From: Taxillus chinensis
Lineage: Eukaryota; Streptophyta; Magnoliopsida; Santalales; Loranthaceae
Direction of reading: 5' to 3'
DNA length: 64,000 bases
Assembly: GCA_023512835.1 (NCBI GenBank)
Contig: CM042091.1
Coordinates: forward strand, 685,645 to 749,644
A program made the translations under genes and the position numbers. Shown here one piece after another: positions 11,471 through 22,570 of this stretch. The notes below the pieces were generated by a model. The model was not told where the DNA came from. It did no database searches and saw only the letters and a list, made by a program, of their open reading frames with translations. How positions within the stretch are numbered: position 1 is the stretch's first letter; the number at the start of each line of letters is the position of its first letter.

Positions 11471-12947
11471 CTGCAATAAAACATCAACAAAGTTATTAAT
11501 ATAATAGGAACAATCATGGTAATAAAATATACTTTGGCTCATGTTTGGGGGAAAATATTTTCCTATAGGCTACAGTAATTTTCATCTTGAAAATACTCGC
11601 CATGTGGTGACAAAAACACAATGTAGAACAAAAAGTATCCAGCACCCTGTTCCTTGCGAGAGCTGATATAACCATGCACATTGATGGTGGAATATTCTAT
11701 ATAAAATTACAATATTCAAACATTTTAATAGCAGTAGCCTCCTCATCATTATGAAGTCACTTTCTCATAATATTTACTTGTTTAGCCCTTCAATCAACTA
11801 TCAATAACAAAATGTATCTGCTCCATTCTAAATATAAGAATTCACCTTAGCCAATCTATCACTGACCAAGGCTACCCTCATCGCCATGCTTGATGCAGCA
11901 AACAAACAACCATCATCCCAGCAGCCACGTTTGTTGCCACCCAACCACCACTGCAGTCATTACTATTCTAGTATTCTACAATCATTGTTGCCACACTGTG
12001 GAAACCACTATGCCCTAAAAAATGTCTTTTTGGAAAGCATTTTTACTACAAAAAATAACTTCCAACCATAATATCTCCTCTTCAATTTATCTTCCAGGAA
12101 AACAAGTCGACAACAATCAAACTGACAAAAATTACTGGAAGGAAATTTCAGAGTTTTAAGCTGTGATACCATTTTGTTATATGGGTAATTGGGTATGCTT
12201 CAGATAACTAAAATGGCGTCACTATTCTGAGCGAAAAATACAAAAAAAAAAAAAATCAAAGGTAGATGAGTCAAAGATAACAAAGGGAAATCTACCTGAA
12301 AGGAAAGGTCACAGGACCTTCGCAACGCATTTAAAGAATCCTTTAAAAAAGGTGTAGTAAACCAAATTATTGCCGCAGCGGTTACAAAAACTCCTCCAAA
12401 CAGTGTGCAACAAAGTAAGGACATGTGAGGAAGGGGTGAACAACGTAGTTGTGAGTGATGAGTGTCTAAATCCTTTAGTACTCCAGTATCTAACAAACGT
12501 CCCATGGTTCCATAAAAGAAGGAGCACGGAGCACATTCCATGACAGACACACGAACAGAAACATATTTTTCAAGTATAAAATAGATCCTGACGGTTGAAA
12601 CAGTGTAAAAGAGATTAAAACATGGATAGTTGTCGGGGAGCCCCAATCTGTGTTAAGCTGGTAGACCTAGAGTGAGTGACCAAACATTATCGAAGAACTG
12701 CGATCATAGATCAATGAAGGGCTTCGATTATATTTTACTCCATTCACTCAAAGCATCAAATAAGGATACGACAATTGTATTGGACCACGAGGCTGCGACA
12801 ACATATAAGATAAACCACCACCCACCCCATTCATATTCCAAAAATATATATCCGATTCAGAGACCGAGCGCAGATGAAAGCATTCAATAAATGAAGGAAT
12901 TGCAGACAAAAGACAGTGAATATACAGAGATTGAATGGCGACCATAC
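11471..12947 (-). other. first (5'UTR) intron of the DCD gene
   Basis: No supported coding sequence. It contains an open frame on the minus strand at 12200-12646 with hydrophobic stretches but no recognisable family. A TGGTATCACAGC-like motif at about 12158-12170 resembles a retrotransposon primer site. Confidence 0.45.
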
Positions 12948-13090
12948 CGCTAACTAAAGATCGAAGGCTCCGGGGAGGCCGATGAATAGAGAAACCTTCT
13001 TTCTTGTGATAAAGCAGACGATGAAGTAAGGGTTAGAGGAGAAGCGAGTTCGAAACGGACGAGTGGAACGGAAAATGGGCGACAGAATGC
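12948..13090 (-). promoter_or_regulatory. probable 5'UTR exon and transcription start region of the DCD gene
   Basis: The coding exon of the DCD gene is preceded by a good acceptor (TTATTGCAG, exon starting at 11470). A matching donor (G|GTATGG) occurs at 12947/12948, at the end of a locally GC-richer, CT-rich stretch typical of plant 5'UTRs. The start near 13090 is an estimate. The intervening intron (11471-12947) would be a 5'UTR intron, common in this type of gene. This is inferred from splice signals only. Confidence 0.5.
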
Positions 13091-13502
13091 TGTGCGAAAA
13101 ATAAAATAACAACGAAAAACAATTTTATTTTTATGATCAACCATAAATACTTTTAAATTTATATTATTATTAAATTCAAATAAATTCATACCGAATTTAT
13201 TATTTTTAAAAACAATTTACAATTCGCTTTGAACCAGAGTATAAGAAATTAAAAATAATTTTGATAATAAATAAATAAAATAAAATTACCTACTATACTC
13301 AGAATTTGTGTGGCCTTCATTATAAAAAAATTGATCTTAAATTTAGTGCATAATTTATAGATTTTAATATCATTAATTTTGAATTTATAAATATCATAAT
13401 TCAATTTATCCTTTTTCACTTTTACATAAATATATAATAAAAAAAATTCATATATTACATCGGTATAACCACAATAAAGGTACTTCTATGTCATTGACCT
13501 AC

Positions 13503-14044
13503 GAGCATCTTCAACCTATCAGCTATAGCAAAAGCTATAATAAAATATGACTGAAATTGTTCTCCAATGATTTAGGTAAACCATTAGCAAAAGTAAAAAT
13601 AAAAGCCAAATATAACTTTTACTTTTGTTTTTGGTAATAAACAAATAAAATAAAATTACACGTTAATCCTCCTACATCCCGTTTCGCTTCCTCTCCCTTC
13701 CCGTCTCACTCCCTCCTCCATCGCCATGGCTTCCCCTCGCCCAGATGGATGCTCTCCCCGTCACCGGCGCTACGCAAATGGACGCTCCCAACTCCTCGCC
13801 CGCCCAGATGGATGCAAAGAACCTTCAGGATCGCGTCTCGCCAGCGTGGTTGAAGCACGTTAGGGTTTATAATTAGGGATTTGGGATGATTGAATTTTAA
13901 AAAATAAGGGTAGTTAGGAAAAAATAAAAGTTCAATAAAAATATAACTAATATAGCATTGGAGTACTATTAACTATAATGGTACTGTAGCAAGTTAAAAT
14001 TAACTTTAGATGCTCATTATAGCTTTATAGCATTTGAGATGCTC
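13503..14044. mobile_element. MITE-like element with GAGCATC termini
   Basis: The left end GAGCATCTTCAAC and the right end, which inverts to GAGCATCTCAAATG, are inverted repeats. Both are followed inward by CTATAGC/GCTATAA-rich subterminal sequence, and there is a second internal copy of the terminus (14007-14018). The 542-bp interior has a short GC-rich patch (13680-13860) containing duplicated CCCAGATGGATGC. Flanking CTA/TAA bases suggest a 2-3 bp TSD, but this is too short to be sure. Confidence 0.6.
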
Positions 14045-14082
14045 TAATATATGTGTATATTGCATTACTAAAAACAAGTACA

Positions 14083-14460
14083 ATTTATACTTTTCACTTG
14101 AAATTTGGTAGCAATGACAACTTGTTCTATGACACATGAATTTTCATTTGAATGTCCAACTCAACAATAAAACTTCTCTGTTAAAGATAGACTTGGAGTT
14201 GCTACTTGTGATGGGAGATTCTCTATTAAAAGTAGCATAAATTAATTTCTATTTTACGAGAAAAATAATTAACACTCTTACAACACTCTGAATTAATACA
14301 TATTTAGATGTGAATTGTTTTAAATTATTATTTTTTTACTTTTTTTATTCTAATTTTTCAATTTCCTCCACTCGATTTAGTTGCTTTTTTTCATTTTCTT
14401 TGTTTTTGGCTTTTAATTGGAATTTTATTTTTTAAAGTTTACTGGAAAAACTTTTAGGCA
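14083..14460. repeat. diverged direct repeat, copy 1
   Basis: Contains TAGCAATGACAACTTGTT, then GACTTGGAGTTG, CTCTATTAAAAGTA and TTGTTTTTGGCTTTT in the same order as the copy at 14548-14890, offset by about 465 bp. Similarity is strong in blocks with indels between. Confidence 0.75.
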
Positions 14461-14547
14461 GTAAAAAATTAAATTTATAAACATATAAATTACCCATTAA
14501 ACTTAAAATTGGTGTAGAACTTTACATAAATATATAATAAAAATAGT

Positions 14548-14890
14548 CAAATTTATACTTTTCGTTTGAAATTTGATAGCAATGACAACTTGTTTAATAA
14601 TAAATAAAAATAATATACCCTCTACTTTAAATATAGACTTGGAGTTGTGATCTATAGTTGGACATCCTCTATTAAAAGTATTATAAATTAATATTTACAA
14701 GAATCTTAACATAAGTATAGTTATGCATGAGAAATAAATAATACATTGACCAAAATTAATATTTATTTAAATGTGAAGTGTTTTAATTTGTTATTCTAAT
14801 TTGTTAATTTCCTCCATCCAATTTAGTTGCTTTTTTTCTCCTTCTTTGTTTTTGGCTTTTGATTGGATTTTTTTTTCTTTTTGAAGGTTA
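14548..14890. repeat. diverged direct repeat, copy 2
   Basis: Second copy of the 14083-14460 segment. The internal order of the blocks is preserved. No coding potential is seen in either copy. Confidence 0.75.
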
Positions 14891-15151
14891 GAGCAAAAAT
14901 TTTACGCACTAAAAAAATAACTTTTTTTAAACAAAGTTTTTAGACGCTTTTTGTTTTTACTTTAAATAAAAAACAAAAAACAAAACAACCGTTTATACTA
15001 AAACCTATTGCGTGCATGCATGTATATATATAGTTTACTTTTTGTTTTTAATTTCTTAACTTACTTTGCATTCTTCTTATTTGCGTGTGCGTGCATGTAT
15101 ATATATAGTTTAAACAAAACATTTTTCCCACTAACCTATTTCAAAAAATTT

Positions 15152-15972
15152 AAGGCTATGTTTGGTGGTGTTTTTAGTTTCCTGTTTTGAAAAGTTATTT
15201 TTAAAAATTATATTTGAAAAGTGTTTTTTGGTAAATTAAAAATATTTTTTTTGTTTGGAATCGTTTTCTGTCAAAATGTTTTTTGTTTTTTAAACATGGT
15301 TCCGGTCGCACGAGATATCATAGGAGGAGCCCTCGCCCGTGGGGTGAGGGAGAGAGATCTCGCCGGAGGAGATCTTGCAGGGAGGAGTTGTCGCACAGGA
15401 GGGAGCTCGCGCGTGGCGAGGGGTGGGGAGGGAGAGTCGTCTCGCACTGGGGGAGCTCGCCCGCGGGGGGAGATCTTGCAGGGAGGAGCTCCGTCGCGCA
15501 GGGGGGAGGACCTCGCACGGGGAGTTGTCACGCCGGGCTGGGAAAGCTCGTGCAGGGAGACCTTGCACGGGGACGCGGGGGGGGGGGGGTGGGAGGGAGA
15601 TCGGGCCGAGACCGGTGCAAGGGGAGCTTGCTAGCGCGCCGAGAAGCTCGCACAGGGGCGTCGAGCTGGGAAGGCCGTAGCAGGGGACGGGCGATGGGGG
15701 AGAGCGGCCTTGACGTTCTGATAGCGAGAGGGGGGGTTATGGCTAATGATACTTCATGGCGAGGCGAGACGGCAGAGATTAACGGAGTACAGAAAACGCA
15801 AAATGAAAACATCTAAAAGATATTCTCATTTTAATGGGATTGAGTATTAGTTTTACGATAAAAAAATTTGAAAATTAAATTTGAAATCAATTACCAAACA
15901 CGCACGAGAGATGGTTTTCAGTATTTGAGTGCAGAAAAGCGTTGAAAACACGCTTCGCCAAACACGCTCTTT
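15152..15972. mobile_element. putative TIR element with a very GC-rich core
   Basis: Left end AGGCTATGTTTGGTGG and inverted right end AGAGCGTGTTTGGCGA are loosely similar and resemble the GTTTGG-containing termini of many plant MULE/MITE families. Between AT-rich arms lies a G-rich block (15300-15745) out of character with the rest of the window. It has about 102-bp tandem repeats (GATCTTGCAGGGAGGAG at about 15370 and 15472) and a G13 run. Open frames here occur on both strands because of base composition; none looks like a protein family. Confidence 0.45.
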
Positions 15973-15999
15973 ACTCTATACATAACTTTTGTTTTTAGA

Positions 16000-16840
16000 T
16001 TTTGTTAAGAGAAAAGTATTTTTTAACGACTTTCCATAAAACTAAACATATTTATTCTTTTTCGTTTTTTGTTTGCTATTTTTTTCTTTAAACCAAAATA
16101 TCTATATTCATTAAAAATACATTTTATACGAAAACATTTTTATTACTTTTTTTAAGATCTAAAACAATAATAGTCTCTCTATTGTTTAAAAAAAAGAATC
16201 AAATGTCAAAAATAAATTTCAATAATATCTTAATTAGAATCTTTATATTTAAAAAACTACTACAATGATGGTGAAGAATTACTATTTATTTTTATTTTAT
16301 TTTCTCTCTCCTCTCTCCTCCCAAGCACTCTCCACCCACACCGGGCTTCTTCTTCCTTCTCTGTTTCACGACCGTCTTCAAATTTGACTTTCTATCCGCC
16401 TTTCCCTCGGTAATATGGATGTATCAAGAAGAGAAGACAAAGTTATTTGCCTCAACGAACTTCCCGGCAACAACGGATCAACCCTCGACAACATCCCCTA
16501 GCATCAACCCCCCCACATCGTTGACCTCCTCTGCCGATCTCTCCTCTCTTCTCTGTTGCCACTTTCCTTTACTGGCCACCTCTTTAATCAACTCCTTTGA
16601 GGACAACGTTGCCATCGTTGCCTCTCTTCGGGATAACGCTACCGTTACATCTAGTTGGATCTATATGGTTCCATTGAGGAAAGAGGAGGATTTGGAATTT
16701 GTGAAGGTGTGGAAGATTATATTAGAAAAATAAAAATTATTATTTTACTAAAAATAAAGTTAATTTGAAGGTTGTTGAAATGCAAATTAAAAAATGACTA
16801 TATATATGGGAAAAATTCTCCAGATATTAAGATAATTTAT
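16000..16840. other. intergenic, no supported gene
   Basis: AT-rich DNA with a CT-rich patch (16290-16400). An open frame at 16419-16733 encodes a Ser/Thr/Pro-rich stretch with no recognisable domain; it may be chance. Confidence 0.4.
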
Positions 16841-17460
16841 GTCACGCCTCGAATTTTTGACCCGCAAAAACCGATTAATGAATCCTCATGCTCGCACCTA
16901 AAGAGACAAGAGGTTGGTAATAATACTAAAAAAGAAACTTTAGCACGAGTGTCGTTCCTAATTGATACCACATATATAGCACACGAATACAAAAATTTCA
17001 TTTCAATCCATAATACAAACATACATACATACATACATGTTCTTTTCCTTACGGGGTTAATCATAGTTTTACAATCCAATAAAACAAATAAATACACACA
17101 ATACTTTCACATCTGGTAAACCTTTTAACTCCCGTATGCACCTAGAACAAATAAAGACAAACACAACAGATGGGGTGGGCAACTACAACTTAGTAGGAAT
17201 TATGTTTACCCAACCCATCCAAACTCATACTCTATTCATATGTAAAGTGTATGCATGTGCTCGTGTTATTTCACATGTACATCACCAACTCAATCATGTA
17301 TTCACACATTAAAATATAAAACAAGCCTCCCAGAAAATCCCACACATTGTACCTCAAGCACCGTGTTACCCTCCAAGCACAATCTTACCCCTTAGGCACA
17401 ACGTTGCCTCTCAGGCATAGTATGACTATCTAAACCAATGTAGCACCCCCTCCTTTTCCC
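16841..17460. repeat. dispersed-repeat-like DNA with (ACAT)n and short degenerate tandem repeats
   Basis: Begins with TATGTCACGCCTCGAA, a type of motif often seen at plant retroelement-derived repeats. It contains an (ACAT)n microsatellite at about 17016-17038. At 17340-17425 are four degenerate units of about 19-21 bp of the form CAAGCAC-(N)-TTACCCCTT. There is no coding potential. Confidence 0.45.
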
Positions 17461-17610
17461 CTCAAATTTAGTAAAATGGTGTTTTTCACATTATTAGTTG
17501 TTATTAAAGTTTTTGATAAATTAAACCTATTAAAGGATAGGTAATATTACAAGAATCTCTCATAAGGTCAACATTTCCAATGTGCCTTTCATAAATAAAT
17601 AATAAATATG

Positions 17611-17632
17611 TGTAATACAATCAAGAAAAATG
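17611..17632 (+). repeat. 22-bp exact direct repeat, copy 1
   Basis: TGTAATACAATCAAGAAAAA followed by TG; identical to 18331-18352, 720 bp away. The CAAGAAAAA portion resembles a CACTA terminus. Confidence 0.8.
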
Positions 17633-18330
17633 TGTAATACAATCATATTATTTAAAATTAATAGTATGTTTGGTTTACATCGAAATAATGCTTAAGATAA
17701 AACTACCAGTCCTAAACCTTGATATGGTAATATATATGATTTTCTCATTTCATAGGGACATAAGATAAAGTTTAAGATAAATTAATTACGAATTATATTA
17801 AAAGGTAATAAGATAAATTTTTATTATAAATAACAATAATCTCACACAACTAAGACCCATGAGGATACAATTACAGTTTTACTAGAGGAATTATTGATAT
17901 CCTTACAAATGGCAATCCAAACGCAAAATTCAATTTAAAAAATGAGATTATTAATCCAATCTCATGAGTTCTTCCAAACTAAAACATACCCTAAATATTT
18001 AGATGTACAACAAAATTAAAAGCCTAAAAAAGAAACTTTATTTTTTAAATATTTGAGCTACACAAGGCTAGTCAGTGATTTCTAAAAATATTTGAAAGGT
18101 ATATAAAGATATGATTGCTACCTTTTAGGGGTTAAGAGTTGAAGACTGATGAGTATCCCTTCTGCATGACAGGATTGCTAAGAAGCAGAAATTAGCGACA
18201 AATCAGCCTTTTTTTAAGATCAAACCTAGACAGAGTCAGATAGTATGCTTAATATATTATAGAAAATGCCATTTTCAGTGAATCCTTAACTAGTTCACGT
18301 GAGACAAAAGCCCAAAATAATTCCATATCG

Positions 18331-18352
18331 TGTAATACAATCAAGAAAAATG
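18331..18352 (+). repeat. 22-bp exact direct repeat, copy 2 / possible CACTA left end
   Basis: Same 22 bases as 17611-17632. It lies just downstream (minus-strand sense) of the kinesin fragment. CAAGAAAAATGCG is compatible with a worn CACTACAAGAAAAA terminus, but the first five bases do not match. Confidence 0.4.
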
Positions 18353-18504
18353 CGTATCTGAGGCTAACTACCACCAACGCCCTGAGGTCAGTTTTAAAAA
18401 CAGCATTCGGGAAAAAAAATCACATTTTCTAGAAAAAAGGGTCATTTGTACAGTGCAGTGTGCTTTCCAGGCAAGAATGCAGCATAAAAAATCCAGCTTT
18501 TTAC

Positions 18505-19656
18505 CTGAAGAAGCATGGAAGGAGCTTGTTGTTGAGCAGGCTCAGAAATGACATGGCTTCGGGTTTTTCTTCCATTTATTATGGCAGTTGATGGGCTGCT
18601 GCTGGGTATTATGTCCCAAAAGCTACGCTTTTTGGTTGTCCGCATCAGTGCTGGGGACAAATATCGGTGGCATGAGCTCTTCAACTCTCCCTTGCTATCT
18701 TCTTTTGGTCGCAGGCTACCTCTCGTGACCACCCTCTTTGTTTTTGTCACATCACCTCCCACGCCTTGTGATTGCTTCAAGCTCTTCCTTGAGAGTTTGC
18801 AAAAAAAATCATCTTTTTGTTTTAGCTCTGAAGCGTGGTCTTTCTTCATCCTCTCTATTTCTGTCTCTAAGGTCTTCACGGTTTGTTGAAACTCTTTCAC
18901 CATGACCTCTGGTGGTCCTCTTCTCTTGGCTTTCACCAGATTCAGGCATTTTTACTATTTGTTCATTTGCCTGGGAAGCCTGTAATTTTTGTGAAACAAT
19001 ATGCTATGATAAATCCAAGGGTCATACCACAGTGACTAATAAAGGAATAAGAAAATAATGTTGTAGTAAATAGGAACAACCGAACAAGAAAAAAAATTGC
19101 TATGCTAACCTTGGTTCGGATCTCCTTAGCTTGATCTGCCCAATGAAGTGTGTTCTGAGTTTCACCGAATGAGAGGCTGCTGGGGCTGATATTGGCAATC
19201 ATAACAGCGTTACAACCTCCGCCTAAGGAGTCCTTAAGGAGTTTGGTCAGCTTTGAGTTCCGGTATGGGATGTGCTTTTTGTCCTCAACTAGAGCATTAA
19301 TGCAACTACTTAGGGCGAGCAGAGACCGGTTTATGTTAGCACCCCCAATTGATCTAACTGTCCTCAGATCAGTTGCCAAAGCCCTCTTTGAACCAGCTAA
19401 GTCTACCAATGAGAGCTTCCCTACTCAATTAACAATATTCCTGGAAGCATCCATAACCTGGTACTCAACTACAACATGAGAAAACGAAAACAGAAAACAG
19501 GAAATTTAAAATATGAAATAGCATAAGCATGAAGCTAAAGTCAAAGATCTATTGGGTTATGTCCGGAGAATAGCATGTGACCAGGAAGAAGTTTTATTGG
19601 CACGAGTAGGTTCAGTTGTCCGGCTTTGGTTCCCCCCGATGAAGCAATGCCATCAC
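18505..19656 (-). pseudogene. kinesin-8-like motor fragment, broken
   Basis: Three minus-strand exons are readable: about 19656-19564, 19480-19110 and 18979-18505. Exon 1 encodes VMALLHRG-NQSRTTEPTRAN and then TSSWSHAIL (switch I, normally SSRSH). Exon 2 encodes [13 protein letters not shown] (switch II, normally DLAGSE), [34 protein letters not shown] and [18 protein letters not shown], closest in character to plant kinesin-8 motors. Exon 3 is a coiled-coil/tail segment with RSFWDI and GRKTRSHV. Damage: an extra base in a G6 run in exon 1, a TGA in place of Arg before VGKLSL, a non-GT donor after exon 1, and a frameshift near the start of exon 3. The P-loop half of the motor and the C-terminus are absent. 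Confidence 0.85.
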
Positions 19657-19659
19657 CTG

Positions 19660-19676
19660 TCATAACCCATGAAAGG

Positions 19677-19717
<41 letters not shown>

Positions 19718-20471
19718 AGAAAATGACACATCAAGAATTGAAGAGAAACCAACATTTATAAATGGAGGAATACCATACGAGAAACTGTAAATGAAAGATT
19801 TTTCATATCAAAAGAAACATATTTTCTACTGTATGTAACAGTATATAATCATGTAAGCAATATATTGACCATGAGAAGGGAAACATAGTCAACTGTGTGT
19901 GTGTATGTTTAAAGAAGTTAGAAAGGTGACACACCAGTTTTTTCATCTTCCATATGAAGAAAAAGTAAAGATGCCTGAAGCAACTGGATTCAAGTTTACT
20001 CCCTATTGCAATATCTTGTAATGCACATATTCTTTCAATGGGCTTTTGATTTTGTAAAAAGGATCCTCTAAAGAAAACTTCTTAAATGCAGGGGATATCA
20101 ACATGAGATTAATCAAGTCTGCTGATTATTCATGAAGCAATTGATGTGAGTCATTCCTAATTAACTTTTTGATTGTTTTTTTTAATCTAGTCTGCTGACT
20201 ATTCAAATACCCTTTGTGAGCTTCTGAATTCAGCATGAGATTTTCGCAGAGGAAGTCCGTTAAGGCATATATGCATTTCCCTGATGAGTAAAATTTAACT
20301 GAGACGGTACAAACTATCTAAAATAATTCTAAGAAAAATTATTTTATGTTTACGGTGTGGTAGAACGCAACATATATTGAGTACCTATATGAGACACCGA
20401 ATTTCACATATAATCATTGAGGAATTACATCAAACATTTCATATGCAACAACAATGTTCAATCCCACCATA
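19660..20471. other. no gene seen; includes (TA)n at 19679-19714
   Basis: This is where the upstream kinesin motor exons (P-loop) would be expected on the minus strand. None was found. It contains a TA microsatellite of about 18 units and otherwise AT-rich DNA. Confidence 0.6.
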
Positions 20472-20939
20472 TTAAACAAAACATAGGATTACCCACATCA
20501 AGAAACACGAATAGACCACATCAGGAAAAACGAAGAGAACCTCAAACACTCGAAAACCCATTTCATAATTTCCAATTCGAAATAAAATGATGAAGTTAAA
20601 AGCTTGATTATCCATTATCGCCAAAATCGTTTTAAGAAAAAAGTAAGGAAAGAAATTAAGACCTGGCGCTGAGAGCAAACAATCGGGACAGGGCCTCGAC
20701 GAGGGCGACAGAGATCCAGCAGACGACCGCGACAGAGATGCGAGGGCTACGACAGCAAGCTTCGGTCGGCAGGAGGCTTGCGGCGCGACGTGGGGAGGAG
20801 GGTCGGATGTGCGGCGGAGGCTTGCAGCGCGACTACCGGTGACTGTGAGGCCCAAGTCGCGACGGCGAGCGTCTGGGTGGGTTAAGAAATTGAGCCGCCC
20901 CAAATTGGGAAAACGAAGGGGGGAAGGGTGCGCGTCCAA
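20472..20939 (-). CDS. hypothetical ORF beside the CACTA terminus
   Basis: A 155-codon open frame starts at 20939, just inside the subterminal hairpins. Its first 90 codons are GC-rich and Arg/Pro/Ser-rich and the rest is hydrophobic from AT-rich DNA. No family is recognised. The sharp change in composition suggests that the open frame is partly fortuitous, or that only its first part was once an element exon. Confidence 0.25.
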   Translation of the reverse strand: MDAHPSPLRFPNLGRLNFLTHPDARRRDLGLTVTGSRAASLRRTSDPPPHVAPQASCRPKLAVVALASLSRSSAGSLSPSSRPCPDCLLSAPGLNFFPYFFLKTILAIMDNQAFNFIILFRIGNYEMGFRVFEVLFVFPDVVYSCFLMWVILCFV

Positions 20940-21118
20940 ATCATTTTACGACACCTTGTGAACGTGTCGTAAATACTACTGATCGACGACACTTCCATTT
21001 TGCCCAACTCCACGACACTTTCTAAAAAGTGTCATCTTTAAACGTTTTTAATGACGCTTTCAAAAAGTGTCGTTAAAAGGCTTAAAAAAAGTGCCCCTGT
21101 AGCCTATTTTTCTTGCAG
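20641..21118 (-). mobile_element. CACTA (En/Spm)-type element terminus
   Basis: On the minus strand from about 21118 the sequence is TCTGCAAGAAAAATAGGC, close to the CACTACAAGAAAAA terminus of plant CACTA elements. It is followed by an array of subterminal hairpins: 20945-20973 (arms TTTACGACAC), 21014-21033 (arms GACACTTT) and 21052-21070. Next comes a GC-rich block (20660-20935), the usual layout of the 5' subterminal region. No transposase exon is recognised, so the element is non-autonomous or fragmented. Its left boundary is uncertain. Confidence 0.65.
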
Positions 21119-22570
21119 ACCCGAGAAAATCTTGACAAGTCTGTTATACATGAGACAATGGTGAAGGTGTGGCTATGGTATATCTGCTTCATAAGTTTTG
21201 TTTACTAGTAAAAAAAGGGTTATTGTATTTCTGTATATGTTGTCTGATGCTGATTGTTGTTGTTATCGTTGTTATCAGTACAGCTACTACTGGCCAACTC
21301 TTAGGCTCTGCTTTCTAGATTGTGGCTGTAAAGCTGTTGGATTCACAACTTTAGCAGTAGTTCTAGGTAATATTGCTCAAATTTAGCATTTTCATATTGT
21401 AATACTATGTGTCGGACTAGCTATATCAGTTATTCTTTTTTTGAATGTAGGTCCTTGCACGAGTTTCTCTGTCATTAGCTAATTACACTTCAGTGCATTT
21501 TATTGTTGGTCGCTGCAATATTCGGGATGCATTGAAGTGTTATTTATCTGTAATTGGTATCTTTACATCAGGTTAGCTCTTATATCCTTAGAGAGTGTGG
21601 CCATCTTTTGGCTAGACGACCTGGGTATAGTCGGAAGGAAATTTTTAGCGTCATACATGAGAAGCTCCCTGCTGGATCTTGAGACCTTGAACCTTTGGCG
21701 TTTTGTTCATCTTTTATATTGTTTTCCCTATTCTATCATACGCAATATATAATCAGGCGCAATATATTGTAGGAACCTTTGTCGTTCCTATTCTTCTCTC
21801 AACACATGCTAGGATCTTAATGCATACAGCATACTCAGCCACCAGATCCAGAATTATAGTCTCAGATTTGTTTTAGTGACTCTCATGATCCGGTGCTAGG
21901 CTTTGGTTGACCAAGTCCATTTTTATTAGAGTATTATTACTGTGATTATTATAAATATTCTTTTCAAATTTCTAAATTCGCTTCATATTATTGATTCGGT
22001 GAAAATTTGCTTACGTTTCCTCTAGTTTCATCTTTGGGGGCCACTGATATTGAAGTAGTTCTGCATTTGTTTTTTGTTTTTTGTTTTTTGTTTTCTATCA
22101 AAAAAGTAAAAATATATTGAACAAATTTATATCATTTTTATTACAAATTTAATTTTTAGTATTTAAATTATGAAATTTGTTTCCTTCCGTGATTTCATAA
22201 TTTTATTGAACTCTTTTAATTTTCTCATTTCTCCTGTTCATTTTTTTCCCACCCACTAGGGACCAACACAAAGCAGTTAGGTGTTGCAGGAGGAGCCATC
22301 AAGCACAGTTGATCTTTTTTTTTAAAAAGATGACACACATTGGGGTTTATAAAAGTTGATTTAGTTTATGTTTTTTATATATAATTACACATAATGCCAA
22401 ATGACCTTATATATGTTTCTTCTTGCTATGCATCAAAATCTTGACGACAGAAATGATCAATATTAACAGTGAATAACTCTTCTTTTATTGTTAAATGATG
22501 ATTATTTCATTTAAAAAAAAAAGAAAGGAGCCCAAAAAAAAACTCATGTAGGCGGTAAAAACATGACTGA
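21119..22570. other. no supported gene; two exon-like plus-strand blocks
   Basis: Blocks at about 21281-21366 and 21450-21540 are bounded by CAG/TAG acceptor-like and GTAATA donor-like sequences and read open on the plus strand (for example VLARVSLSLANYTS). No family is recognised and they may be a gene fragment. A TTTTTTG-type run sits at 22070-22095. Confidence 0.3.

Noticed and set aside
12155..12185. Primer-site-like TGGTATCACAGC and possible LTR edge
   Set aside because: No LTR pair, TSD or retroelement coding sequence nearby; a short match is expected by chance or from an old relic.
12200..12646. 148-codon minus-strand ORF in DCD intron 1
   Set aside because: No domain recognised, hydrophobicity is explained by T-rich DNA, and it lies within an inferred 5'UTR intron.
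15221..15816. Overlapping ORFs of up to 177 codons on both strands
   Set aside because: GC-rich DNA lacks stop codons by chance; the translations are Gly/Arg/Pro-rich and no family fits.
16419..16733. 104-codon Ser/Thr/Pro-rich ORF
   Set aside because: No recognisable domain, no splice partner, and flanked by AT-rich non-coding DNA.
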